From the NCBI RefSeq assembly GCF_019399895.1, contig NC_091869.1:5022001-5086000 (forward strand): 64,000 nucleotides of DNA, read 5' to 3'. The DNA comes from Cardiocondyla obscurior. Lineage: Eukaryota; Arthropoda; Insecta; Hymenoptera; Formicidae. Of the stretch, positions 1 through 11,871 are shown one piece after another (the stretch's first letter is position 1; every line of letters begins with the position of its first letter). The notes beneath the pieces are model-generated. The model had not been told where the DNA came from, ran no database searches, and saw only the letters and a list, made by a program, of their open reading frames with translations. The translations under genes were made by a program, and so were the position numbers.

Positions 1-1663
1 TATACAATTTGGGTATGTATATAACAAATACATTTTGCAACGAGAATATTTTAATTTTAATTTATTTATTACAATTTAATGTTATAATTGCGATCGTAAA
101 TGTAAATTTTATTAATTTTAGATTAAGATTATATTATATATTAAACAGTAGTATGTCTTTTGCTATAAGATATGTTTTTAACTTTTCAGAGGTAATTTGA
201 CTACGCGCATAGTATGGAGTATCTTTGTTTTAGTCTTGATATTTGTTTTTACTGTAATCTTGGCAATGACTGACAGTTCTGGTTGGCCTGGAGTGTTCTT
301 TTGGGTTACTATGGTATCTGTTGTTATATTAAATAGTAAGTAACTTATTAATTTGTCAGCACTTAAAACTGTTTACGTAATATAAATTTTATTTTCAAAA
401 TTATTATATGTATTATAATTAATGTAGAAAATAATTAAATATAGACAAATTTTATTTTAGCTGCAAATGGCATTTATCAAAACTCGGTGTTTGGAATGGC
501 AGCAAAATTACCTAGCAAATACACGGGCGCTGTTATTTTAGGCTCGGTAAATCACATTTAACAAAAAATTACTTTATTTATTTTTATAATGTAAAAACAT
601 TTATAATGTATTATTTTCAGAATATCAGTGGAACTTTTACAGCTATAATAAACTTCCTAGCTGAAATAATGGCTCCAAACGCGCGCACTGCCGCTATATA
701 TTACTTCATTACGGCTTTGTTCATTCTCTTGGCTTGTTTTGATACATACTTTGCACTTCCAATCAATGTGAGATTTTAATTAAAATATTAATATTTAAGT
801 TAATCAAATTTAAATTTATTAATTAATGTTAATCAATTTTATTATAGAGATTTTATCGATATCATGAGCTTCTTCATCAGAAAGACTTGAATAAAAGACA
901 ATTGGAGAACAGTTCAGGAGGAAAATATAAGCCAGCTTATTGGACGGTATTCAAGGCGTGTTTCCCACAGTGCTTCAACACATTTCTAATCTTCTTTGTT
1001 ACTTTAGCACTTTTCCCAGCTGTTCACTCTGATATACGTTCTTCGGATGAGAATTTTGTAATTCCATCGGAATATTACAGCAGCATTATGTGCTTTTTAA
1101 CGTTCAATATCACTGCCATGCTGGGAAGCTTGGTTGCGTCATTAGTTCAGTGGGTATGTAAATTTCAGTATTAACATAAAATTATATACTATTTATTTAA
1201 TTAATTTTTATTTTTTATTTATAGCCAAGCAAGAAGTATTTAGTAATTCCAGTAGTTCTCCGGTTTGCATTCATACCGTTGTTCTTGTTCTGTAACTATT
1301 TACCAGCACAAACGGATCGAATATTGCCAATACTTATAAAAAATGATTGGATATTTTGGGTCATCGCAATTACTATGGGTTTCAGTAGTGGCTACTTGTC
1401 GTCATTATCGATGATGTATTGTTCTAGGTAAGCATAATTAATAAAAAGCAAAAAATGCAAAAAATTTATAGGCTCGTATATCAATTAATAAATATGCATG
1501 TACAACATTATTGTATAATAAATATTTTGTATTTAGAATGGTGGATTCGCAATACGCTTCGACGGCAGGTATGTTTGGAGCAGCGTCTTTGATTACGGGG
1601 ATTTTCACGGGAATTCTGTTTTCCATGGTAATGCCTTTTCTCGTATCCAACGTGACATTTTGA
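1..1663 (+). CDS. Equilibrative nucleoside transporter (ENT/SLC29 family), C-terminal part
   Basis: Multi-pass membrane carrier for facilitated nucleoside transport, cut off at its 5' end by the window edge. Exons: 1-12 (end of an exon, codons I-Q-F-G), 190-335, 461-546, 621-767, 848-1153, 1225-1427 and 1537-1663, all bounded by GT-AG and in frame to TGA at 1661-1663. About 342 residues are present; family members usually have 450-500, so roughly the first quarter is missing. ENT-like stretches include ANGIYQNSVFGMAAKLP, then YTGAVILGSNISGTF across an intron, the post-TM6 loop beginning RFYRYHELLHQK, FPAVHSDIRSS, MCFLTFNITAMLG and the FSSGYLSSLSMMYC helix near the C terminus. It resembles ENT1-3 rather than ENT4. 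The subtype is not resolved. Confidence 0.93.
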
Positions 1664-4600
1664 TCGTTTTAAAGTTAAGGTACAGTAAATTTTGGTATAT
1701 TTATATTAACTCAGGAGCTAGAAAAAAGATTGAAAATTAAAAACGTACGGTTCGTTTTCATAATTACAGATTAAATTAATACAAATAACAGTTAAAAAAA
1801 TTTTTTAAGAAATGACAACGCCGAATACGAAAGATTAATTGTTATTTCAAAGAACAGTTTAAGAAAACCGAAATTACTTTTCTCGACAAATATGAGAAAA
1901 TGTTTTTAGAGAATGCTCGTTCGCTTATATAATATAAATACTTATACAAACGTATATCTAATCTATAATTATTTAAGTAACGGACTATAAGGGCAAGTTT
2001 TTGATAACGTAAAAGCCATTTGAAGTTATGCGTGTTTTTTATAAACGTGTGTCTTAAACTTTCTATTGATTGACAATTTTTGAAGTCCTATTAATAGAAG
2101 AAATAGATACGAAAGTAAATTAAGACCATATAAAGTGCATTAATGACACAATCTGATCACCTTACAACAAATTTGTATAAGAAATGCCGAACTCCATGGT
2201 TTTACGAGGATTATAGGAACTATACTATATTATTACTGCTCCTATTATTAAAACCGGACCAATAAGCCTTATTAACAAACGAAGCTACGTAGCGCTTCAG
2301 TTTTTATATTGTTCAGATAGAAATCGCTAAATTATTAAATTTATCAGGAAGAATCACATATTTAAATCTACAGTCCGTTGAGCGTTAAATAAATATTTGA
2401 TGCAAAATATTTGTTTAACACATAACGATCGTTTATTACGATCATGTTTAAAAAAAAAAAAAAAAAAAAAGAATGAGAACATTTAATATAGCTATTATCG
2501 AATGCTTCCTCACATAGCGATAAAGATGCAATGAGAATACATGTCTTAATAGATAAGCATTACATTTTTAAATAGAGTTTACTCTAAAGTTGTCATGCTG
2601 AATTTTCCTGCAAAAAACTTATTTCTTTTTTTTTTTTAATTTGGTCATGGGTATAGTTATAATTAGAAAGTTTTTTTTTTAATTACATTTAAATAAAATA
2701 TACAATCTTTGGTAAAATTAAAAGTCAACATAATAAGTTACAAGTAATACGGAAGGCCAAGTCTGATTTTTTCTTTACATCATAATAAAATATAGCAAGA
2801 TCTGCTATAACGATCTTGTTATGTATTTTCATATTATTTGTAACATTACATCTTATTCTGTAATTACAAGGTTGTATTTTTGCACTTTTTTTAATTATTT
2901 TATATTTTATTTAATATTTCTTCGACACAACATGTATAGTAAAAAAGTTTTAGATTCATTTTTCCCCCAGGGGTTATGTCATTGTTTTTACAGGTTTATT
3001 TTTTTTTATTTTTATTTTGTAATACTCCTAATTAAAATTCTAAATAATCAAATGTTAGTATGTTTTTGTAAAACCTTCTGTTTTACAACAGTTTAAGAGT
3101 ACTATGTCACAAGAAATGATGCAGGAGAGTTAAGACTGTTGGCCATCCAATTGATACTAGTCTCCATACACGTTTGATGACACGATTTTCTTATCTTACA
3201 TTAATAGATCAATGAGCAACAATTTAAAAAACAGCAAATAGTTATTCTTTTCTTTTTTCAGTATATGTGTACAAAATTGTCATACGCATACATACTTATT
3301 TCATTTATACACTACGTAATGACATAATTGATGTTTTATACATTTCACGTAATAATGACATTAAGGTATACAGGATACAATACTCTTCCATTAGGTCGTG
3401 CCTGGACAATTTGCATCTTTTTCTTTTCGTTTGCTTTTTTTTTTTTAAATTGCTACACGTGCTTTTTATTTAGCACAAGTTTAAAAAAATTAACATTAGT
3501 TATTTAAACCTATAATCTATTAAAAATTATTTTTATTTGAAAAAGCAATATATAATATATTTATATATATAGATATATCTCAATTACGTACAATGTATTA
3601 TTTATTTTGACTAAAATTTTCCCTCACAATTTTCTTACAGCAATTTTATAACAATGTATAATATTTATATTATATTAACCAGTTTAGTACCAGATACATT
3701 TCGATATAGTTTATACATGTTTTTAATTGTGTATTTTTGTACAGAAATATCATTCGTGTGTTACGCTTCATCACGAGAAAGAAAAGATGTTCCTAAAATG
3801 TTTGGCTAAATTTTACCATATTCTATTCTATACCAATTTCATTAGATTTTATATATTAATTCTGCTCTATATCGATATTAAGTATTAAACTCGCATAATA
3901 TTACAGAACACATTATACTCGAAATACTTTAGGAACACCTCTTATCCAGATGTGGGATGTATTCAGCAGAAATACGAATTTTATTCAATCGCATTTACGC
4001 GATACATTTTTAAATATGTTAAACTCTAAGCTCTATAACGCACCTATACTTAAGTTTTTACCGAGAGTTTGAATAAGATCGGAGTCGAGTGAAAACCTAA
4101 TACTCAAAAGGGTTTTGCTAAACGGTATTCAGTTTTGATAAGTCTACTTGACACTGACATTTCGAATCTTCCGTAGAAACTTAGTCTATTACCTTTACCA
4201 TTTTATTGTGTGTATAATAATAATTAATTCATTACATTTCACTCGTTTTCAACTTTGCATTTATTAATCGATAAACGTTCACAAGTTACATTGCAAGTAA
4301 TATTTGATTGAAGGAAAATTATATTATGCAGATAATATAATCCATTTGAATTAAATTAATACAACTAAATTATTGAATTGCAATTTCTTTAAACTTCGTC
4401 ATCTTATTAGACTGATGAAAATCGTAGTTCTAAAATAAATTTTGAATTTTCCATAAGGACAATCCTCCATATAAAACAACAGACAATAACTGATCAAGGG
4501 AATTTGATGAATAATTAAATAAACTCGGAAGACTCATTGAATTTAAGAAAGAAAAAAAAAGAAAACAAAATTGATAGAATAGATGAAATATTTTTATATG

Positions 4601-5490
4601 TGAATTCTCAGTCACACGAATAAATTTCATTCGTCGGATTGTTTCGCGCATATCGTACCATTTAGATTTTAAGCACTTTTATTAAAAATATTCATGCATT
4701 AATATTAATTAATCATTACATATAAGGTTTAAATACGCATTTATTTCCACGTAAAAAAGATACATATTGATTCATACATTTTACGTACACATATTAGTTT
4801 ATCATTTTTATATGGAATGTATGCGTAACATATTATACATATAAATATCCAGGATTTAAAAAATTGCAAATCTTGATTACATATTGATTTAAAATTATTT
4901 TTTTAAGTATTAAAAAGAATGTGATTGTAACGTATTAAAAACTTTTGTAAGATTTAATTTTAATTTAAAAAAAAATTAATCATATCCTGATATTCTTATA
5001 ATTAACTCTTTATTTCTCAACGTTTCGACACATGAAAAATTGATTTACTTTTAATCCGCAATAAAAAAAAAAATAAATGTAAATTTGGATTAATCCTGAA
5101 TATATAAAAGCAAAAATTTTGTAAGATAAGAAATTTATGGTTACATTTTATGAATAAGTAGATTTATAAAAACAGTTTAAACCGTTCAATTTATTGTAGA
5201 AAGAACGTTAAATAAATGATTAAGGACTAACTATCCCCGTTAACAGACAATCAGCTGCTATTTTCATACGACAAATTATAATAATAGTATTATTCGTTTA
5301 CATATCTTTCAAAATATAGGATAGATGTGAATAAATCAATCCAGTTTTCCTTAAAAATAAATGTTATTTTCTTCCAGTATCAGTAATATATAATTATTAT
5401 TAAATAACAGAGATTGGAGCAAGAGAAAAGAGCCATAAGCGTTAAGCATGTAATACAACGTATGTATATACTTGAAGTCAATGCTGAAAT
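1664..5490. other. AT-rich spacer and probable 3' UTRs of the ENT gene and MAEA
   Basis: No coding exon could be supported on either strand. The plus-strand start of this stretch is probably ENT 3' UTR, with AATAAA-type hexamers such as the one near 2386 and a poly-A run at about 2451-2470. The end next to 5490 should be the MAEA 3' UTR on the minus strand, with a TTTATT (AATAAA on the other strand) at 5190-5195. The interior is homopolymer-rich. Short open frames here are hydrophobic, T/A-driven and lack splice-consistent partners. Confidence 0.6.
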
Positions 5491-7115
5491 TTACATTACG
5501 TAAACTTTTTCGATTTTCTTATATGGGAATACTTCTTTGGTCTTCGGGCAAATCACTGTGCCGTTATTTTCTTGAGCCATTTTTTCTAATGCCTATAACG
5601 CGAAAAAAAATTAAAACCTTTTTTTCTTTACATTATTTTTTAATTAACACTAGTAATTAAACTTACCTGTTCACCATATACGTAGCCATTCGGCATCATC
5701 ATGGGCTGATTATATTCGTTCAGAGGTTTTCCGCTTATGCTGCAAACAAGCCGTGATTGCGAACAGTGAGCGAAAGGCAGCGGTGCGGCTAATTCGTTCA
5801 GGGCTTCGTTGCAAACTGGGCAACTAGGATTTCGGCCTTCCTTATTAGCGCTATAACATTGGGGAGTTTTAAGAGCCGACAGACCGGCTTGCAGAGCTAC
5901 CGTGAATACGCTCTGGCTTGCCAGTTGAAACAGTCTGTAGTTTTCTTGTCGAAACGTTTCAATCAACTTATCCCATCTGTACAAAAATCCTTGAAAATCA
6001 TTATTGATGTACATACATAATTCTTTTGCGCGAAAAATTATAATTTTTATGTTACAGACACAATAAATATTATAGATCTAAATTTTTTTTTTTAATAAAG
6101 TAATAATAGTTCATCTATAAATAACGAACCGTTTTTCATCCAGTAAATCTTTATAAGGACTCAAGTACGCGCGAGCCGGGAATGCTAATTGACCCATGCA
6201 GCATTGAATCTCTTGCAGTTGATAATCGTCGTAATTAGAAAAGTATTTGCGGGCATGTTTCACTGCATCAAGTCGTCTGTCGGTTCGCACTAATTCAATA
6301 AATTCTTGCACACGCAAATTAAACTCCATAGTACTACCTAGTTTTCTTAATTTTGAACGATTGTCATGGCACCAACCGATACATCTCGCAGTTTCATGGT
6401 TTGCCAAAGATTTCTCCACTTCTCTCGATACCATAAATACATCTGTATACGTATATATATTTTTTTTATTTAAGGAGTTTTAATTCATAAAATATTAATG
6501 TATAAAATTTATAAAAGCTTCCAAACTTTAATTTTATACGTACTATGTACATTGTGTTAAATAACGTACCGATATTTGTTAGATCCCTGAGTTCGCTACT
6601 GTCTGCCAGTTTAGTTGCCGTTTTATAATACCCTTTGCGAAGGAAATATTCCACTAGCATTCTGTCTAGTCTTTGTCGTCTCCATTGATTCACGGCACTT
6701 GGAGAAGTATTGGCGTGATCTTTTAAATGATCTAATCTTCTTTTGCATACCATGCCTGCTTGTAATTCCTCGGCAATAGATTCTTGAGCCTTACGTTTTA
6801 AAACTTGAAGTCTAGCAACCACGCCGCCGAGCAGCTTGCTAATTTCTCCAGTTGCTACATAAGATCCCTCGGTCTTGAGACTTTTCTCAAGCTCGTTAGA
6901 TACAGCCTGAACGTGCGATACCTCTCTGTCAAGAGTTTTTTGAGCAGAACGAAACTTTTTGTTTAAAAGTTCATATGGAACCTGTCGTTTTTAAATTATG
7001 TTACTAAATTAATACATAAATTAAAAACTAACATATACATATATATTAAAAACGCATTCATATTTATATATAATTTTTTTTCTTTACGTTACTATTATTT
7101 AATTTTATTAAACAA

Positions 7116-7188
<73 letters not shown>

Positions 7189-7323
7189 AAACTTTGTTCA
7201 GAAATAAAGTCGCGTCGTCAAACTTTCAAATAGTAAAATATTTTTAACTTGCATGTGAAATAAAAAACATCAGTAAGAATTTACCTTTAAAGTAGGGTGC
7301 TCAAGGCTCTTCACGTCTGACAT
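5491..7323 (-). CDS. Maea: MAEA, RING-like E3 subunit of the CTLH/GID ubiquitin ligase complex
   Basis: MAEA (yeast Gid9/Fyv10) pairs with RMND5 through its RING-type domain to form the catalytic core of the CTLH ubiquitin ligase. Exons, 5' to 3' on the minus strand: 7285-7323, 6570-6981, 6130-6442, 5667-5976 and 5491-5592, giving 391 residues (human 396). The start is the ATG opening MSDVKSLEHPTLK, followed by VPYELLNKKFR as in MAEA orthologues. Domains in order: a coiled-coil N region, LisH (about residues 115-150, around LVEYFLRKGYYKTATKLA), CTLH/CRA (about 153-290, with CHDNRSKLRK and EFIELVRTDRRLDAVKHARK), and a C-terminal RING-like domain (about 305-391) with CPVCNEALNELAAPLPFAHC and PMMMPNGYVYGEQ, ending VYVM. 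All expected parts are intact. Confidence 0.97.
7115..7186. repeat. (TA)n microsatellite in MAEA intron 1
   Basis: About 70 bp of nearly pure TA repeat with one TG interruption near 7132. It lies in the first intron of MAEA, between exons 6570-6981 and 7285-7323. Confidence 0.95.
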
Positions 7324-8231
7324 ATTGGTTAAATGCTTAAAACAACGAGCGACACAAGGGAACGCGAACTGTAAAAATGCAAAGTCGACAGTGTGATTAA
7401 ACGTCAATTATTACACATCGTCGCTTAAATGTTTACGTGTCCATGTCAAATCTCAATAGAAAGTAGCTGACGGCGACGTAGAGAGCTGCGCACTAGCCAA
7501 TGATTTCAAGATTGCATTCGAGGTTCACACAATCATCTGTAATACTCGGTTCACTCTACCGTCACATGTTCAGTTTGTTTACGAATAATCTAAGTCGGTT
7601 TATTGCGTTTCTCTCGTTGACGTGTAGAGACCATATCGGATAAGCTTAAGATTCTTCTTTTTTTTTCTCTCTCTCTTCTGATGCGGCCACCAAGCCCACT
7701 CGAGCCAAATAGATCGAGCAGCTTGATACAGCCGAGAACGAAGCAGAGCAAAAGCTTAGGGTTCCTGTACAACTGCGCGATTTACGTCTCTTCGTCTTTT
7801 GTTTAGCAGTTTCTCGAGGTCGATTGGGCTCGATATGGCCAGGAGCAATGTGTGCTCCGATGGCGCCATCGAGACCCGCGGCGCACGAAGGTACTTTATG
7901 AAATATGAATTGAAAGACGACACTAGTCGTACAAATATTATAACATTTACAAATTTTGTAACTTTGTAATTACTAAATCAAGTTACGCACGCGATTTTTC
8001 ACGCGCAAGAGATCTTAATTGAACCGAATTTTAAAACCTTCTTTGTGATGAATGTGATAAAGTTTTGCAGAATTAGTTTTTTTCTTTTTTTTTTTTTTTT
8101 TTTTTGGGACCGAAAGCTGTAAATTAACGTGTCGAGAAGGAGATTATGAATTTGATATGTCTTCAATGTTCTGGAAATTTTATTTCCAACATTTTATATG
8201 CTTTTTAATTAAATTAGATAATTCTTTTAAT
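7324..8231. promoter_or_regulatory. MAEA 5' flank and spacer to the first gustatory receptor
   Basis: The 5' flank of minus-strand MAEA. From about 7400 to 7900 the sequence is clearly less AT-rich and has many CpGs, which fits a promoter or 5' leader. A plus-strand ATG near 7835 opens about 19 codons ending at a GTACTT. I could not join it to another exon, so it is not called. From about 7900 to 8231 the stretch is AT-rich with a poly-T run at about 8081-8105. Confidence 0.4.
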
Positions 8232-9705
8232 TTAATTAGATAATTCTGTAATGTTAACTTTTTTATCGCAAGTATGCGTCGCGATTAAAAATTGTATTAA
8301 AATTAAAAAGTATGTCGTAATAGTTCCTATCATCTAAAACAAATAAAACACATAAATGTTGCGTTTATTAATTTTCAATTTTCAATTAAGTATTCAAATC
8401 AACTTATATCAAGTATAATAATTAATTACTGTACCTTACGTAGAAATGTTGCATCGATAGTAAAACCTTTCGCAGAAAATGTGTTGTCGCGATGCAATAC
8501 TTGCAGAGAAAACAGACGCAACTGTCCAATGTAAAATAAAAAGAAAAAGAAAAATAAAAACGAACATTTATAAAAATATAAAAAGAATAAATATATACTT
8601 TATATTTCAAAAGAAAAAAAAAGAAAAAAAACTGTAATATAAAACTAAAATATTTTACTGAAACAAAATAATTTACCTCGTTTCTAATTTGATCATTATT
8701 CGTGCTGTTGGAAACGTCATAAATAGTAGTGCTAATCTTTATAGCTTGATTCTTGCTGGTTTCGCAAGCCCATACTATGAACATTACTCTTGTAATGTGA
8801 TACAACAAGTAAGACGTCAAGACAAAATTATGAATTTGCTCAGTCAAATTAATATATATCCCATTATTCCACCGCACTATACTAGCATACAAATTAAAAG
8901 TAACCTCGGTGAAGACTTCGGTAAAGATAGCGAGGATCTGCGGGCTGAAAATCATATTTAACATTTGCACCACGTCGCTGACCGTCGTGTACTCCTTCTG
9001 CAAAACTTTAATCTCGTTCAACACAAGTAGATTTCTTTGCTGGCGGTAAATCATCCCGAGAGGATGCGAATCGTCATTTATAATAAGCTCCCGTAAGCTC
9101 GTCAGCTTGTCGTCGATTCTCTCGAAACACGCTTTTAATATGCAAACACAGTCGATGTACAACATACTTATTTGAAACGTTTGGAAGCGGGTGTAGTATT
9201 CGATTACGAAGATTAAAACACAAGACGTAGAGTTTTCCGACGGAAAGCAATATCTGGACAATGTCAAAAACCCGTGGCCTATCATCAAATAGAACCCGAA
9301 AATATCCTTGAAGTGTATCAGCTTGGAGAGCTTTTTGTACGACTTTCGTGACAATTTCGAGGACACTTCCGATATCGTTTGTAGCAAACGCATATACGGT
9401 TTGGTCATAACAATCCAGACGATCAATATGAACGTTTCAGACAAAAAGTAGCAGCTGTCCCGAATTTTTTGGCATATCTTTGAATTGTAACTATTTCTCG
9501 ATAAAACATAATAGATCCGTATTATCTGATAGATGATGTTGCAGCACATTACGACGGTCAACAATACGTAACGCGGTCTCGATGGCTCGAAAATCGAAAC
9601 GTTGATCTTGTACGGGAATATTCCGAGAATGCGGAAGAAAGTGAAGCAGGGAAGCATTAAAGATTGAAAGTCCGTGGCATGGAATAATTGCCATTTATTC
9701 CACAT
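8232..9705 (-). CDS. Gustatory receptor (insect GR, seven-transmembrane), proximal copy
   Basis: Insect chemoreceptor superfamily member, expected in the plasma membrane of sensory neurons as a ligand-gated channel subunit. Exons: 8677-9705, 8435-8521 and 8232-8333, joined by two phase-0 introns into 405 residues, a normal GR length. The ATG opens MWNKWQLFHATDFQSLMLPC; an in-frame TAA lies upstream with no other ATG between. The second exon carries the family segment LRLFSLQVLHRDNTFSAKGF. The last exon gives TTYFLILIQF at about residues 378-387, matching the GR signature TYxxxxxQF. The frame is intact with no disabling changes. It is a tandem paralogue of the gene at 10352-11871, with identical exon sizes for exons 2 and 3 (87 and 102 bp). 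The ligand cannot be read from the sequence; resemblance to ant Gr43a-like bitter or sugar receptors is only an impression. Confidence 0.93.
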
Positions 9706-10351
9706 TATTCTGCCGATCGTTTCCGGAAGTTTGACGATTAATTAAAACGTAATCAGCGAAATGTACTGCGTGAATTAGCTACAAACTTTAATTTTCAAAG
9801 ACATTAATTGATGTAATTAATTCATTACGAACGCACTATTGTTCTTAATAAAATATAATTACGTGCCCTTCATTTATAAACGCAACTTTTTAAGATTGTT
9901 TTCCTTCGGTAAATACATCGTCTGTTACGTATTCTTCATTATTAGTCTGCACCGTTTGAAATTTAGCGTAAAACTGCAAAGGTGTTGCTAGGCTTAATAA
10001 AATGCCTGGAAATTATATTTGTTATTATTCTTGAAATTAAAAAGCCGTTCGATCGACGTTTATCCTTGGACTACAGCGCGTAAAATAATTAAATGCAAAC
10101 TGCTGTAATATAGGTAGATTACATATGAGGCAAATTGTGTTATCATACGTGAAAGGATACATAAAAAAATGTTATCCGTACAAAATTAATTAGTAATAAG
10201 ATTTTTAGTAACAAAATTTATTAATTGCAAAGATATATGCTATTTATCCTGTAACGCTATGTTTTAATTTAATTATTATTGCTTACATATTTAATTTTAT
10301 ACCTTCAGTGCTTGGCAATTTTATTACCGATATCTTGCAAATGCAGTTTAG
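9706..10351. promoter_or_regulatory. Upstream region of the proximal gustatory receptor, duplicated with the gene
   Basis: About 400 bp next to the start codon (9706 to about 10110) aligns along most of its length with the region upstream of the second receptor (11872 to about 12247), so the tandem duplication included the promoter. It contains the highly conserved 64-bp box at 10046-10109 and an exon-like segment at 9890-9973. From about 10110 to 10351 is AT-rich spacer that forms the 3' flank of the second receptor. Confidence 0.6.
10046..10109 (-). promoter_or_regulatory. 64-bp conserved upstream box, copy 1
   Basis: By eye this box differs from copy 2 (12184-12247) at 5 of 64 positions. 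It lies about 340 bp upstream of the receptor ATG. It contains the 8-bp palindrome TCGATCGA. Read as CAG TTT GCA on the minus strand, all five differences would change an amino acid, so it does not look like conserved coding sequence. A promoter element or 5' UTR exon is more likely. Confidence 0.55.
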
Positions 10352-11871
10352 TTAGATTTTATGATGTTGACTCGCAGCCCTTCCATCGCAAGCGTGCGTC
10401 GCGATTAAAAACTGTATTAAAATTAAAAGGTACGTAGTGATAGTACGTATCATCTAAAAAAAAAAAAAAAAAAAAAAAAACAACACACACAAATGTTGCA
10501 GATTAATTTTGACGGTGTTTAAATCAATTTATATAAAGATTAATTAATAATTTATAATTACTCTACCGTTCTGAGAAAAGCTGCGTCTACAGTAATACCT
10601 TTTCCAGAAAATGTATTGTCACAATGCAGCATTTGCAAAGAGAACAGATGCAACTGTCCAATGTTAGATAAAAAAAAATTTATGAAGATATTAAAAGAGT
10701 AATTATATTTTATTAAAAAAAAAAAAATTGTATCACTATGTGAAATATTTAATCAAACATATTAAATTAAATTTTTTTTTCTTTTTTTTTTAATTTTACA
10801 ACTTACCTCATTTCTTATTTGTTTGTTACTGGTGCTGTTAGAAATGTCGTGAATAGTAGTGTTGATCTTTATAGCTTGATTCTTGCCGGTTTCACAAGCC
10901 CATACTGTTACTATTAGTTTTATGACATGATACAACATGTACGATGTTAGGAATATGTTGTTAATTTGCTGAGTCAGATCGATAGATATCCCGTTATTCC
11001 ATTGTACTATATTTATATATAACTCGAAAGTAATCTCAATGAAGACTTCCGCACAGATGGCAAGGAACTGTGGACTGAAAAGTAACTTTAGCATCTGAAC
11101 TGTGTCGCTAAGCATCAAATATTCTTTCTCCAGAATTTTAAGTTTGTTTAATAAAAATGTGCTCCTTTCTTGGCAATAAATCAATCCGAAAGGATGTGAC
11201 TTATCGTTTATCAGGAGCTCCCGTAAATTTATCAGATTGTCGTCGATTCTCTTAAAACAGGCTTTCACTATACAAACGCAATTAATGTATAACATGTTTA
11301 TTTGAAACTTTTGAAAGCGGATGTAACATTCCAATATGCGCAATATTAAAGGAACAAGAAAGTTTTGTTCTTTCATGAACAAATGTCTTCGTAAAGACGC
11401 CAGAGATTGACATATCAAAAAGAAAAAACCGAAAATATCTTTAAAATGTATTAGTTTAGACAGTTTTTCGTATGATTTTGAAGATAATTTCGAAGATACG
11501 TCCAACACCATTTGTAATAAGCGCATTTGTGGCTTAGTCATAATTAACCAAATGATTGATATGATGTTTTCAAGTATAAAATAAGAATTATCTTGAATTT
11601 TCTGTGGTATCCTCTGTCTGTGATCTTTTCTCGCTATATTGACAATATATATCTGTATCAGTACATAAAAGCAATTGACACACGTTACGACAATTAACAA
11701 GATGTAACGCGGTCTAGATGCTTCAATGATTGAAACGTTTATCTTGTATGGGAATATTCCAAGAATACGGAAGAAAGTAAAGCAGGGAAACATCAAAGAT
11801 TGAAAGTCCGTGGCATGGAACAATTGCCATTTGTTCCACATTATCCTGACCTCGTCTCTGGGGTCTTCCAC
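10352..11871 (-). CDS. Gustatory receptor (insect GR), distal tandem copy
   Basis: Paralogue of the receptor at 8232-9705 with the same structure: exons 10807-11871, 10567-10653 and 10352-10453, phase-0 introns, 417 residues. The longest in-frame start adds MEDPRDEVRI before the MWNKWQLFHATDFQSLMFPC that aligns with the start of the other copy, so translation could also begin at that second Met. The penultimate exon gives LHLFSLQMLHCDNTFSGKGI. The last gives TTYLLILIQF (about residues 390-399), the GR C-terminal signature, then a short tail that differs from the other copy. The donor after exon 2 is a weaker GTAGAG. All other signals are standard. The gene appears functional. The two genes are recent duplicates with repeat spacing of about 2.1 kb. 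Confidence 0.93.

Noticed and set aside
9..200. 63-codon frame at the left edge
   Set aside because: Bases 13-189 are the intron between two transporter exons. The frame is intronic and AT-driven.
7835..7890. Short ATG frame followed by a GT in the MAEA 5' flank
   Set aside because: No matching downstream exon was found and the donor GTACTT is weak. It may be chance within a CpG-rich promoter.
8426..8521. Ending the proximal gustatory receptor at the TAA after exon 2
   Set aside because: AAG|GTACAG just before that TAA is a splice donor. Using it reaches an exon encoding the TTYFLILIQF signature, and the same holds for the paralogue.
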